Of a stretch of DNA of 64,000 bases, positions 46,747 through 55,637 are shown piece by piece. How positions within the stretch are numbered: the stretch's first letter is position 1; every line of letters starts with the position of its first letter. A program made the position numbers and the translations under genes. The notes beneath the pieces are model-generated. The model ran no database searches and had not been told where the DNA came from. It worked only from the letters and a program-made list of their open reading frames with translations. The stretch spans positions 806,001 to 870,000 of the forward strand of contig NZ_CP019509.1 in the NCBI RefSeq assembly GCF_002002905.1, written 5' to 3'. Source of the stretch: Aquaspirillum sp. LM1. Its GTDB lineage: Bacteria; Pseudomonadota; Gammaproteobacteria; Burkholderiales; Aquaspirillaceae.

Positions 46747-47700
46747 ATGTCTTTTTCCCTGCACTTTACGGCAGCGGGTCACCCCCGTGCGCCTTTTTCT
46801 TTTTTCCCCCGTCTGGCCGACTGGCCATTGGGCCCCTTGCTGGCTGGGTTGGCCGCCTTGTTCTGGGCGGGCAATTTTGTGGCTGGCCGGGCGCTGCACG
46901 ACAGCCTTACCCCATTGCACATGGCCTTTGGCCGCTGGAGCGTGGCGCTGATTTGCCTGTTGCCCTGGGTCTGGCCGCGTGTGCGCCAGCACTGGCGCAG
47001 CTTTGTGCCCTGGACCGGCACGCTGCTGGCGCTGGCGCTGACCGGGGTGGCGGCGTGCAATACGCTGATTTACCAGGGCCTGCAAACCACGCCGGCCACC
47101 CAGGCGGTGCTGCTGAATGCGCTGACGCCCGTGCTGATTCTGGCCTTCAGCGCCCTGGCGGCGCGGCGGCGGCCTGGTTCGCGTCAGTTGCTCGGCCTGG
47201 GGGTGTCGCTGCTGGGGGTGCTGGTGCTGGTCAGCCGTGGCCAGCCCTGGCAACTGAACGCCTGGACACCCAGTGGCGGCGATGCCTGGGTGTTTGCCGG
47301 CTGCTGCTGCTGGGCGGCCTACACCTTGCTGATGCGCCGTCTGCCCGCCCAGCTTGACCGGCTGACCCTGGCCAGCCTGTGCATGCTGCTGGGCTGGCTG
47401 ATGCTGCTGCCACTGGCGCTATGGGAGACGCAACAGCATGGCCTGCCCTCGCTGTCTGGTGCGGCAATCAGCGGGGTGCTGTATCTGGGGGTGTTTCCGT
47501 CAGTGATTGCCTACCTGTGCTACAACCGGGCCATTGCCGAGCTGGGGGCCGAACGGGCCAGCGCCTGCCTGCATCTGGTGCCGGCGTTTGGCGCGGTGTT
47601 GTCCTGCCTGCTGCTGGGGGAAACATTGCACCCCTGGCATGTGGCCGGGATTGCCGCCGTGTTTGCCGGGCTGGCGCTGGGCCGGGTGCGCCCGCACTGA
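46747..47700 (+). CDS. EamA-family (DMT) transporter
   Basis: The 317-residue protein has about ten transmembrane segments arranged as two EamA repeats: LAGLAALFWAGNFVAGRAL with LALTGVAACNTLIYQGLQTTPATQAVLLNALTPVLI in the first, and GDAWVFAGCCCWAAYTLLMRRLP with YLGVFPSVIAYLCYNRAIAELGAERAS in the second. Such proteins export amino acids or small metabolites; the substrate is unknown. Start 46747 was chosen for length and the hydrophilic N-terminus before the first membrane helix. Confidence 0.9.
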   Translation: MSFSLHFTAAGHPRAPFSFFPRLADWPLGPLLAGLAALFWAGNFVAGRALHDSLTPLHMAFGRWSVALICLLPWVWPRVRQHWRSFVPWTGTLLALALTGVAACNTLIYQGLQTTPATQAVLLNALTPVLILAFSALAARRRPGSRQLLGLGVSLLGVLVLVSRGQPWQLNAWTPSGGDAWVFAGCCCWAAYTLLMRRLPAQLDRLTLASLCMLLGWLMLLPLALWETQQHGLPSLSGAAISGVLYLGVFPSVIAYLCYNRAIAELGAERASACLHLVPAFGAVLSCLLLGETLHPWHVAGIAAVFAGLALGRVRPH

Positions 47701-47735
47701 CGCGGATTGCTTCAGAAAGCGTTTTAGCCGCAAGC

Positions 47736-47770
47736 CAGCCTGGCCCCCGCCAGCGACGGGGGCCAGGCTG
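47736..47770. terminator. Long hairpin between convergent genes
   Basis: The perfect 14-base-pair stem CAGCCTGGCCCCCG / CGGGGGCCAGGCTG has loop CCAGCGA. There is no T tract, but its position between the DMT transporter and ccoI ends suggests a bidirectional terminator. Confidence 0.7.
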
Positions 47771-47794
47771 TTATGAGGGTCGGCTCAGTCCCCC

Positions 47795-50227
47795 TCAGCG
47801 CCTGACCAGCCGCAGGGCATTGCTCACCACCAGCAGCGAGCTGCTGGCCATGCCCAGGCTGGCCAGCCATGGGGTGATATGGCCGCTGATGGCCAGCGGC
47901 AGGGCAATCAGGTTGTACGCCACCGCCCACCACAGGTTCTGGCGGATGATCTGCAGCGTGCGCCGGGCCAGCACAATGGCCTGGTCGATCCGGGTCAGCT
48001 GGTCGTTTACCAGCACCATGTCGCCGCTCATCCGCGCCACGTCGGCACCGCCGCCCATGGCCACCGACACATCCGCACGCGCCAGCACTGGCGCATCGTT
48101 CACCCCATCGCCCAGCATCAGCACCCGGCGGCCTTCGGCCTGCCAGGCGGCCACCTGCGCCAGTTTGTCTTCTGGCAGCAGGCCGCCCTGGGCGCTGTCC
48201 ACGCCAAGCTGCGCCGCCACGGCGGCGACGGTGGATGGCGCATCACCCGACAGGATATGGCTGCGCACGCCGTGGGCGCGCAGCGCGTCAATCAGCGTAC
48301 GCGCTTGCGGACGCAGGGCATCGCCCAGCGCAAACGCCGCCACCCAGCCGCCGGCATGCCCCAGCGCCACCACGGTGGCGTCGTCATGCCAGCCCGCCAG
48401 CGCCGCTGGCCGCGCGCCCGCCAGTTCGGCCACATAGTCTGGCTTGCCCAGCCGCCAGGCCTGGCCGTCGATGCTGGCGTGCAAGCCACGACCAGCCAGA
48501 TAGCCCACGGCGTCGATGGTCGGCAACGCTGGCGCATTGGTGGGCGCTTCAGCAGCAAAAGCGCGGGCAATGGGGTGATGGGCGTGTTGTTCCAGTGCGG
48601 CGGCCAACGCCTGCGCCTGGGCTGGTGGTGTGGCATCCAGGCTCAGGGTGGCCAGCAGGCGCATGTCGCCATGGGTGAGCGTGCCGGTCTTGTCGAACAC
48701 CGCGTCGGTAACTTTGGCCAGGGTTTCCAGCGCATGGCCACGGGTGGTCAGCAGGCCAATGCTGGCCAGATGGCCGGTGGCGGCGGTCAGCGCTGCCGGG
48801 GTGGCCAGCGACAAGGCGCACGGGCAGGAAATCACCAGCACCGCCACCATGATCCACAGCGCCCGCTCCGGGTCGATCCACCACCAGCCCAGATAGCTGG
48901 CGGCGGCGGTCAGCAGCAGCAGGGCAACAAACCAGCCGGCAAAGCGGTCGGCCAGCACCGCCAGCCGGGGTTTGTCGGCCAGCGCCTGATCCAAGAGGCG
49001 CACCACGCCGGCCAGCCGGGTGTTTGGCCCGGTGTGGGTGACCCGCACGGTCAGCGGGCTGTCCAGATTGATGCTGCCGGCAATCACCGTGTCGCCGGGC
49101 GCGCGCGGCAGCGGGCGGCTTTCCCCGGTCAGCAGCGCTTCGTTGACCGCGCTCTGTCCGGCCAGAATATCCCCATCCGCCGGCACGGTTTCGCCCGCGT
49201 TCACCCGTAGCACGTCGCCGGCGGCCAGTGTGGCCACCACGGCTTCTTCGGTGCGCGCGTCCGGCCAGTCGGGCAGGCGGTGGCAAAACGCCGGCACCAG
49301 CTTGACCAGGCTTTCCGCTGCCGCGCCAGCCTTGCGCCGGGCAATGCCTTCCAGGTAGCGCCCGCCCAGCAGCAAGAACACAAACATCGATACCGAATCA
49401 AAGTAAATGCCGTGGTCAATGTGGTTGAGCAGCGCCCACAGGCTGGCAAAAAACGCCGTCAGAATGCCGATGGTCACCGGGGTGTCCATCCCCACCCGCC
49501 GGGTTTTCAGGTCGCGCCAGGTGGCGCGGTAAAACGGCAGCGCCGAATACAGCACCACCGGCAGGGTCAGAATCAGGCTGGACCAGTGCAGCAGCCACAG
49601 CCATTGCGGGTCGATCTCGCCAGCGGGGGCCAGATAAATCGGCACCGCGTACATCATCACCTGCATCATCGACAGCCCGGCTACCCACAGCCGGTTGATT
49701 GCCTGCTTGCGCTCTTGCTGGGCCAGTTTTTCCTGGCGGTCGGCATCGTAGGGGTGGGCGTGGTAGCCAATGTCGCCAATGGCTTGCAGGATGCTGGACA
49801 GGGCAATGCGCTGATTGTCCCAGCGCACCCTGGCGCGATGGCTGGTGTAGTTGATATCTACCGACAGCACGCCGGGCAGGCGCTGCAGGTGGTGTTCGTT
49901 CAGCCAGATACAGGCCGCGCAGGTAATGCCTTCCAGAATCAGCGCCGCTTCACGGATATCGCCGTCTTCGCTGCGGACAAAACTGGCCTGCAAGGCTGGG
50001 CTGTCGTACAGGCGCAGGCGTTCGAGCAGCTCGTCCGGCAGCGGGTCGGCCTGGCGGGCTTCGGCGGTGCGGTGGGTGTAATACTCGCCCAGGCCGCTGT
50101 CCAGAATGGTCTGCGCCACGGCCTGACAGCCGGCGCAGCAGGCAGGGTGAGTGGTGTCCCGGTCACGGATGGGGAAATCAACCCCTGGCGGCACCGGCAG
50201 GCCGCAATGGAAACAGGTTTGGCTCAT
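47795..50227 (-). CDS. ccoI: Cu(+)-translocating P-type ATPase CcoI/FixI
   Basis: The 810-residue P1B-ATPase has an N-terminal Cys region (CFHCG, CCAGCQAVAQTIL) typical of CcoI/FixI, an HMA-type domain with CAAC (about residue 103), eight membrane segments, LLTGESRPLPRAPG, the CPC metal site in ISCPCALSLATPAA, phosphorylation motif DKTGTLTHGD and GDGVNDAPVLARADVSVAMGGG. CcoI exports copper to the periplasm for cbb3 cytochrome oxidase. The cbb3 assembly gene ccoS lies at 63161 in the same window. Confidence 0.9.
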   Translation of the reverse strand: MSQTCFHCGLPVPPGVDFPIRDRDTTHPACCAGCQAVAQTILDSGLGEYYTHRTAEARQADPLPDELLERLRLYDSPALQASFVRSEDGDIREAALILEGITCAACIWLNEHHLQRLPGVLSVDINYTSHRARVRWDNQRIALSSILQAIGDIGYHAHPYDADRQEKLAQQERKQAINRLWVAGLSMMQVMMYAVPIYLAPAGEIDPQWLWLLHWSSLILTLPVVLYSALPFYRATWRDLKTRRVGMDTPVTIGILTAFFASLWALLNHIDHGIYFDSVSMFVFLLLGGRYLEGIARRKAGAAAESLVKLVPAFCHRLPDWPDARTEEAVVATLAAGDVLRVNAGETVPADGDILAGQSAVNEALLTGESRPLPRAPGDTVIAGSINLDSPLTVRVTHTGPNTRLAGVVRLLDQALADKPRLAVLADRFAGWFVALLLLTAAASYLGWWWIDPERALWIMVAVLVISCPCALSLATPAALTAATGHLASIGLLTTRGHALETLAKVTDAVFDKTGTLTHGDMRLLATLSLDATPPAQAQALAAALEQHAHHPIARAFAAEAPTNAPALPTIDAVGYLAGRGLHASIDGQAWRLGKPDYVAELAGARPAALAGWHDDATVVALGHAGGWVAAFALGDALRPQARTLIDALRAHGVRSHILSGDAPSTVAAVAAQLGVDSAQGGLLPEDKLAQVAAWQAEGRRVLMLGDGVNDAPVLARADVSVAMGGGADVARMSGDMVLVNDQLTRIDQAIVLARRTLQIIRQNLWWAVAYNLIALPLAISGHITPWLASLGMASSSLLVVSNALRLVRR

Positions 50228-50631
50228 GCCAATATTGTGACATACCCCCTTGCTCTGTGGGCAACTTCACCCACGCTACCCAGCGTATGCCCTTGCCCTG
50301 AATCAACTTGTTCCGCCTGTCGGAATTGGCGGCAACTGTGGCAGAATTTACCCTTGTTCCCCTTTTGCGGCGCATTGGCTGCGTGCAAGCGCTGCCCATT
50401 TGACCAAAAAATGGCTAAGTGCTTGTTCAGTCAACAATCCAAGCCCATGGGCAAACGGCTCGGATCGTGATAAAAAGCAAGCATACACGGGGCTTGCCGC
50501 CTGCCGCCCCTGGGCCGCGCTGGCAAACCGCTGCCAGAGCCCCCCTCTGGCATAAACAAAAGTTTCAAACAACCATTTATAAAAATATAATGTCCGAGCC
50601 CAATACTTCTACTCCCCCCCAACGGAATACC
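50228..50631. other. Divergent intergenic region between ccoI and the TetR gene
   Basis: There are 404 bases without a supported gene if the regulator starts at 50632. The part next to the regulator is A+T-rich. The only candidate site I see is the PsrA-box-like sequence at 50554-50566. I did not find a convincing FNR box for ccoI. Confidence 0.5.
50554..50566 (+). promoter_or_regulatory. Possible PsrA-type operator
   Basis: AAAC-AAAA-GTTTC matches the published Pseudomonas PsrA pattern (G/C)AAAC-N2-4-GTTT(G/C) except for its first base. It lies 65 bases before the chosen start of the PsrA-like gene, suggesting autoregulation (inference). Confidence 0.4.
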
Positions 50632-51276
50632 ATGGATAGCGCCAACAAGGACACCGCCACCCGCATTCTGGATGCAGCAGAGCGGCTGTTTGTCGAGCAC
50701 GGCTTCGAGGCCACCTCGCTGCGGACCATTACCCAGCAGGCCGAGGTCAATCTGGCTGCGGTCAACTACCACTTTGGCTCCAAGGATGCGCTATTTCAGG
50801 CGGTGCTGGTGCGCCGGCTGGCCCCCCTGAACCAGCAATGCGTGGCCGAGCTGGATGTGCTGGAAAAATCCGGCACGCCCGTTACCGTGGAAGCGGTGCT
50901 GATGACCTTCATCCGCCCCTGTCTGGCGCTGTCCAAAGACCCCAACCGTGGCGGGGCCATGTTTGTCCGCCTGCTGTCGCGCACCTTTGTGGAAAACCAC
51001 CGGCTGATCCGCGACACCCTGCCACAGCAATACAGCGAATTTGTCAGCCGCTACAGCAAGGCGTTTGCCCGGGTGCTGCCCGAGCTGAAGGGCGAAGAAC
51101 TGGCCTGGCGGCTGCATCTGGCGTTTGGCATGATGTTCAATGCCTTTGCCGGCAACGATGTGCTGAAAATTTTTGTCAAGAGCGACATCGTCTCGGCCCG
51201 CGACCCGGATACCGTGGTGCGCCACATGATTCCGTTTGTGGTGGCCGGGCTGACCCGGCCAGCCAGCGTGCTGTAA
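50632..51276 (+). CDS. TetR-family regulator, PsrA-like
   Basis: The 214-residue protein has the N-terminal helix-turn-helix ATRILDAAERLFVEHGFEATSL followed by RTITQQAEVNLAAVNYHFGSKDALFQAVL, which matches PsrA closely. The C-terminal ligand domain (FVRLLSRTFVENHRLIR ... MIPFVVAGL) is also PsrA-like. PsrA in Pseudomonas senses long-chain fatty acids and controls beta-oxidation and rpoS. ATG 50632 aligns with the PsrA start and has a GGA site; ATG 50590 would add 14 residues and has no ribosome site. Confidence 0.82.
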   Translation: MDSANKDTATRILDAAERLFVEHGFEATSLRTITQQAEVNLAAVNYHFGSKDALFQAVLVRRLAPLNQQCVAELDVLEKSGTPVTVEAVLMTFIRPCLALSKDPNRGGAMFVRLLSRTFVENHRLIRDTLPQQYSEFVSRYSKAFARVLPELKGEELAWRLHLAFGMMFNAFAGNDVLKIFVKSDIVSARDPDTVVRHMIPFVVAGLTRPASVL

Positions 51277-51292
51277 GCGCCACCGCATCTGG

Positions 51293-51336
51293 CCCGGCGC
51301 GGCAGCGATGGACTTGCCCGTCGCCCTGCCGGGTTT
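51293..51336 (+). terminator. Weak terminator-like hairpin after the TetR gene
   Basis: CCCGGC (51293-51298) pairs with GCCGGG (51328-51333), followed by TTT. The loop is long; evidence is modest. Confidence 0.35.
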
Positions 51337-51337
51337 C

Positions 51338-51656
51338 CTAGTAGCCAGTCACGATGATATGAACCAAATGACTGGCGACTCGACTGCTTTCGGCATGAGT
51401 TTCATCTGACGTGTCGTTCCCGCGAAGGCGGGAACCCAGACCGCGCTACAGCGTGCGCTGTGGGGGGTGAGCGTTGCAGGATGGCCGGCACGCTGTGGAT
51501 GCCACTGGATTCCCGCCTGCGCGGGAATGACGCGGTGGGGTGCGGCGGATGGTTCGCCGTGTCAAATCAAGCTGTTGTATTGAAATAAATTAAGCAAGAC
51601 ATCCGACGTTGGCTTGCTCGCATACACCCTCGTGTTTCAACGTGACTGGCGACTAG
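51338..51656 (-). mobile_element. Miniature inverted-repeat element, copy 2 (319 bp)
   Basis: Terminal repeats are CTAGTAGCCAGTCAC (51338-51352) and GTGACTGGCGACTAG (51642-51656), with one mismatch. The internal palindromes are GTTCCC-N8-GGGAAC at 51416-51435 and ATTCCC-N8-GGGAAT at 51509-51528, in reversed order relative to copy 1. Shared internal stretches such as GCTTTCGGCATGAGTTTCA confirm common descent. It has no coding frame. Its right end supplies the stop codon of the helicase gene. Confidence 0.85.
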
Positions 51657-54600
51657 CCGATTGCCTCCCCGCGCAACAGCGCCAGCAAGGCGTCGGCATC
51701 CAGCAAGGCGCTGCGGTCACCGCCTTCCAGCAGGCTATCGGCCAGATCACGCTTGGCGTGGTGCAGGGCAATCATCTGTTCTTCAATGGTGTCTGCGGCA
51801 ATCAGCCGGTAGATGGTCACCGGGCGTTGCTGGCCCATGCGGTAGGCGCGGTCGCTGGCCTGGTCTTCCACTGCCGGGTTCCACCAGGGATCCAGATGCA
51901 GCACATAGTCGGCGGCGGTCAGCGTCAGCCCGGTGCCGCCTGCTTTCAGGCTGATCAGGAATACCTCGCCCTCGCCCGCCTGAAATGCCTTGACCCGCGC
52001 CTGACGCTGACGGGCCGGGGTGCTGCCATCCAGATACTGATAGGCAATGCCGCGCTGTTCCAGCCAGTGCCGGGCCAGCGCCAGGTGGTCCACAAACTGG
52101 CTGAACACCAGCGCCTTGTGGCCATTGTCCAGCAGCTCGGTCATCAGGCCGGCAAATGCGCCCAGCTTGCTGCCGGCCAGGGTGCTGTTGGGCAACACCA
52201 GCGAAGGATGGCAGCACAGCCGGCGCAGCCGGGTAATCTGCGCCAGCACCTGCATGGCGCGTTCATGCTCGGCGGCCTGGGCCACCTGGTCCAGCGCTTC
52301 CTGACGCAGCGCCTCATACAGATGCCGCTCATCGTCGGACAACACCACTCGATGCACCAGTTCGGTACGCGGCGGCAGCTCGGTCAGCACCTGCGCCTTG
52401 GTCCGGCGCAAAATAAACGGCTGCACCAGGCTTTTCAGCGTCTCGCGGGCGGCGTGGTCGCCCTGGGCGATTGGCGTGGCAAAGCGCTCGGCAAAGCGCG
52501 CCTGGCTGCCAAGCAAGCCGGGGTTGATAAAGCGGAACAGGCTCCATAGCTCGCCCAGATGGTTTTCCACCGGGGTACCGCTGGCCGCCAGGCGAAAGTC
52601 GCTGTGCAAGGCAAATGCCGCCTGGGCGCGGCGGGTGTCGGGGTTTTTGATTGCCTGGGCTTCATCCAGAATCACGCTGGTCCAGCGCACGCTGGCAAAG
52701 GCCTCGGCATCGAGCTGGAACAGCCCGTAGCTGACCACCACCAGATCGTGCGGTGCCAGCCCGCGCAGATGGCGCTGCTGCTGATACGGACGCAGGCGCA
52801 GGTCGGGGGCAAAGCGGGCGGCTTCGGCCAGCCAGTTTTGCGCCACCGAGGTGGGGGCCACCACCAATTGCGGCCCCTGCCCGGCGCGCAGCAGGCACAG
52901 CGCCAGCGTCTGCATGGTCTTGCCCAGGCCCATATCGTCGGCCAGACACGCCCCCGCCCCCCAGTGTGCCAGCCGCGCCAGCCAGGTAAAGCCGGCCAGC
53001 TGGTAGTCACGCAGGGTGGCCTGTAGCGTGCTCGGCAGGCTGACGGCCTGTTGCGACACCTCCCGCCAGCGCGCCTGCTGGGCAGCCCAGGCGGCATCGG
53101 CCTGGCAGTCGCCTACCTCGGCGGCCAACTGCGCCAGCAGCGGCAAAGCCAACGGGCTGATCCGTGCGCCGCCGTCGGCACCCAAGTGGTCGCACGCCAG
53201 TGCCAGGGCTTCCAGCCGCTGGCGCAAGCGCTGATCCAGCACCAGCCAATCCTGTTCGCCCAGCGCCACATAGCGGCCCGACTGCTGCGCCAGCAAGGTG
53301 AGCAGCTCGCGCAGCTGGACCACCCGGCCATCGTCCAGGGTCAACTGGCCCGACAGCACAAACCAATTGCCTTGCTGCTGAATGCCCAGTGATGTCTGGC
53401 GCAAGCTGGCCGGACCGGCCAGCCGCATCCGCTGGCCGGCGGGCCAGATGCAGCGCAACTGGTCGTCTTCAATCGCCTGTAGCTCGGCCAGCACCGCCAG
53501 CGCCTGCTGCGGGTCGGTGCATAGCCGGTCGCCAGATTCATGCGCGCACGCCGCCAGCGTCGGGCACTGGCGCAACAGCCGGGCGGCCTGCCTGCGTTCG
53601 TGGTCCAGCAGGCGGCAGGTGTGGACGGTGCGCCCGTCCACGCAGCCCACCACGGTGACCATGCCCTGACCCGGACGGTAATCACGGCCTTGCGCCAACG
53701 GGCGCACGCGCAGCTGCACACGCAGGCCGTCGCCTTCCGGGCGCAAATGCACATACAGGGTGGGGTCGGCTGGCACGGCGGGCAGTTGGCCGGCCAGGTC
53801 GGTCATGTCGCTGTGAATCGGCAGCAGCGGGGCCAATTGGGTGATCACGTCCAGCAGCTGCGCCCGCGCCGCACGCGGTACGCGCAGCCCGTGCCCGATG
53901 ATGGCGCTGATCCGAGTCAGCTCGGCGCTAACCGGGTACACCTGCCAGCAGCCGGGGTTGATCTGCTCCAGCCACACCCCCTGGGCGTGAGCCAGCCCCG
54001 CTGGCGACAAGGCCAGCTGCACGGTGTCGCCCTGCTGTTGCAGCAGCAGGGCCGGCTGGCCGGCCTGCAGGCTGACCGGTTGTCCGGTCTGGGCGTCAAA
54101 CAGCGCCGGATGGCCAATCAGCCGGGGCAAGGCGGCATCGGCCTCCAGCTGGCAGCTTTCGCCACCGTAGTAATACACCTCGCTGACGCGGATCTGGGCC
54201 AGCACCGTGCGGTCTTGCGCGCTGAGCCAGGTGGGCGGATCGGCACGCAAACGTTTCCAGCTCAGTACCCGCCCCCGACTCCAGCCTGACGCGCTGCGCT
54301 TTTGCTCACGCGCCGCCAGTTCTACCCCACCGTCGCTGACCGTCAGCCACCACGCCAGCCGGCAGGGGGCTTCTGGTGCGGATGGCGCATCGGCCTGCGC
54401 ATTCAGCTGCGCCAGTGCCTGCTGCGACTGATCCAGCGCTGCCAGAAACCCCCGCTCGCCGCGCATCAGCCGCGCCAGCCAGTCGCGGCTTTGTGCCTGC
54501 GCCGGACTGGGCGGTGCCTGATGCAGCTGCGTCATGGCCATCTGCGCCAAGGGCCACAGCCAGGCCGCCCCGGCGATATCTGTCCACACCGCCAGCAGGC

Positions 54601-54817
54601 GCGCCTCGGCCAGCCGCCAACCGCCGGGAATCGTATCCAGCCAGCCCTGCTCAGTGAGCCGGCGCAACAGCGCCTGCGGACGCGGCGGCAGGCTGCCGGG
54701 GGCGTCAGGGGGAAACAGCGGTGGGACAACGGCAAGCAACACCCGCTCGGGCAGGCCTTCGGGTACACAGGCCAGCGTGTAGAGCACAGCCTGGGCGGTA
54801 GGGGGGAGCGGCAACAT
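51653..54817 (-). CDS. SNF2-family DEAD/DEAH-box helicase-like ATPase
   Basis: The 1054-residue protein has an N-terminal 600 or so residues without recognised domains, then a SNF2 core: ADDMGLGKTMQTL (motif I, about residue 630), DLVVVSYGLF, ILDEAQAIKNP (motif II), ASGTPVENHLGELWSLFRFINPG (III) and the C-terminal lobe with VFSQFVDHLALARHWL, YLDGSTPARQRQARVKAF, FLISLKAGGTGLTLTAADYV and QASDRAYRMGQQRPV. Such bacterial Swi2/Snf2 proteins remodel nucleic-acid-protein complexes. The stop TAG lies in the terminal repeat of the miniature element, so the original C-terminus may have differed. Confidence 0.92.
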   Translation of the reverse strand: MLPLPPTAQAVLYTLACVPEGLPERVLLAVVPPLFPPDAPGSLPPRPQALLRRLTEQGWLDTIPGGWRLAEARLLAVWTDIAGAAWLWPLAQMAMTQLHQAPPSPAQAQSRDWLARLMRGERGFLAALDQSQQALAQLNAQADAPSAPEAPCRLAWWLTVSDGGVELAAREQKRSASGWSRGRVLSWKRLRADPPTWLSAQDRTVLAQIRVSEVYYYGGESCQLEADAALPRLIGHPALFDAQTGQPVSLQAGQPALLLQQQGDTVQLALSPAGLAHAQGVWLEQINPGCWQVYPVSAELTRISAIIGHGLRVPRAARAQLLDVITQLAPLLPIHSDMTDLAGQLPAVPADPTLYVHLRPEGDGLRVQLRVRPLAQGRDYRPGQGMVTVVGCVDGRTVHTCRLLDHERRQAARLLRQCPTLAACAHESGDRLCTDPQQALAVLAELQAIEDDQLRCIWPAGQRMRLAGPASLRQTSLGIQQQGNWFVLSGQLTLDDGRVVQLRELLTLLAQQSGRYVALGEQDWLVLDQRLRQRLEALALACDHLGADGGARISPLALPLLAQLAAEVGDCQADAAWAAQQARWREVSQQAVSLPSTLQATLRDYQLAGFTWLARLAHWGAGACLADDMGLGKTMQTLALCLLRAGQGPQLVVAPTSVAQNWLAEAARFAPDLRLRPYQQQRHLRGLAPHDLVVVSYGLFQLDAEAFASVRWTSVILDEAQAIKNPDTRRAQAAFALHSDFRLAASGTPVENHLGELWSLFRFINPGLLGSQARFAERFATPIAQGDHAARETLKSLVQPFILRRTKAQVLTELPPRTELVHRVVLSDDERHLYEALRQEALDQVAQAAEHERAMQVLAQITRLRRLCCHPSLVLPNSTLAGSKLGAFAGLMTELLDNGHKALVFSQFVDHLALARHWLEQRGIAYQYLDGSTPARQRQARVKAFQAGEGEVFLISLKAGGTGLTLTAADYVLHLDPWWNPAVEDQASDRAYRMGQQRPVTIYRLIAADTIEEQMIALHHAKRDLADSLLEGGDRSALLDADALLALLRGEAIG

Positions 54818-55131
54818 GGCGGCGAAAGAAGATGGCGGTCAGGCCGGGATTATAGCGTGGTGCCCGCGCCCTGGACGGCCATCCGCCACGGCGGCGTGCG
54901 CCAGGACAAGATCATCCGGGTGGGTCAGGGCCATCGCACCAATGCTTTTATCATGCATTTGCGTATTTCTACGGATAGGAAAGCATGCCCAACCGGCGCA
55001 AAATGACACCCATTTTTGCAAAATGGGTAAGCCTGCGCGCCCAGGCGAATACGCCCCACTCTGGGTGCCCCGCCAGCTAGCCTGGGGCCTCAATGAACAA
55101 CCCGCATCAATTCATAGGCAGTAGAAGAAAC
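54818..55131. other. Divergent intergenic region with an operator-like palindrome
   Basis: There are 314 bases between the helicase and the exported-protein operon, with no supported gene. It contains the perfect hairpin described at 55008-55028 and a nearby repeat of GCAAAATG (54998 and 55018). Confidence 0.5.
55008..55028. promoter_or_regulatory. Palindrome upstream of the exported-protein operon
   Basis: ACCCATTTT and AAAATGGGT form a perfect 9-base inverted repeat separated by TGC. It lies about 100 bases before the first lipoprotein gene. It has no T tract in a useful place, so an operator is more likely than a terminator. Confidence 0.4.
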
Positions 55132-55623
55132 ATGAACACGTATAGCGCACTGCTGATCTCGCTGATTTGCCTCGCGGGCTGCAATGAGTCCAACAAGGCC
55201 AGTCCGGTGCCCACAGTCGAAACCAGCCAAAACAAGGTCACCCTCGACACGGTTCGCAATGAACTGATGAAGCACAACTTCGGCCAGGCCAACCAGCTTG
55301 CTGACCAACTGACGGCGGCCTCTCCTACTTTGATCGAAGCCTGGATCGTGGCAGCCGAAGCCAAGGCCGCCAACCAGAACCGCCTTGCCGCCCTGGCCGC
55401 GCTTGAACAGGCCTTCAACCACGGCTTGCGCGAAATCAGCCTGATCGAACAGAGCCGCTACCTCGCCGACATTCGCAATGCCGAAGAATATCGCAAGCTG
55501 CTCAATCGCTTTGGTCTGCCAACCCGCACGACCCAGGCCGCCGCCGGTGAAGTGTCCATCGTGCAGGGTGGCGGCGTGACCGAAGTGCGTGCTGGCGATG
55601 TTTCCGTAAAACTCCCTGACTAA
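55132..55623 (+). CDS. Lipoprotein, first gene of an exported four-gene set
   Basis: The 163-residue protein has a lipoprotein signal MNTYSALLISLICLAGC (lipobox LAGC). The mature part has a TPR-like helical stretch (NFGQANQLADQLTAASPTLIEAWIVAAEAKAANQNRLAALAALEQAFNHG written in parts: repeats around residues 52-100) and a Gly/Val-rich tail (SIVQGGGVTEVRAGDVSVKLPD). I do not recognise a family. The next gene starts 14 bases later, and the four genes 55132-59933 are all exported and tightly spaced. Confidence 0.8.
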   Translation: MNTYSALLISLICLAGCNESNKASPVPTVETSQNKVTLDTVRNELMKHNFGQANQLADQLTAASPTLIEAWIVAAEAKAANQNRLAALAALEQAFNHGLREISLIEQSRYLADIRNAEEYRKLLNRFGLPTRTTQAAAGEVSIVQGGGVTEVRAGDVSVKLPD

Positions 55624-55637
55624 ATACTGGATTTAGC

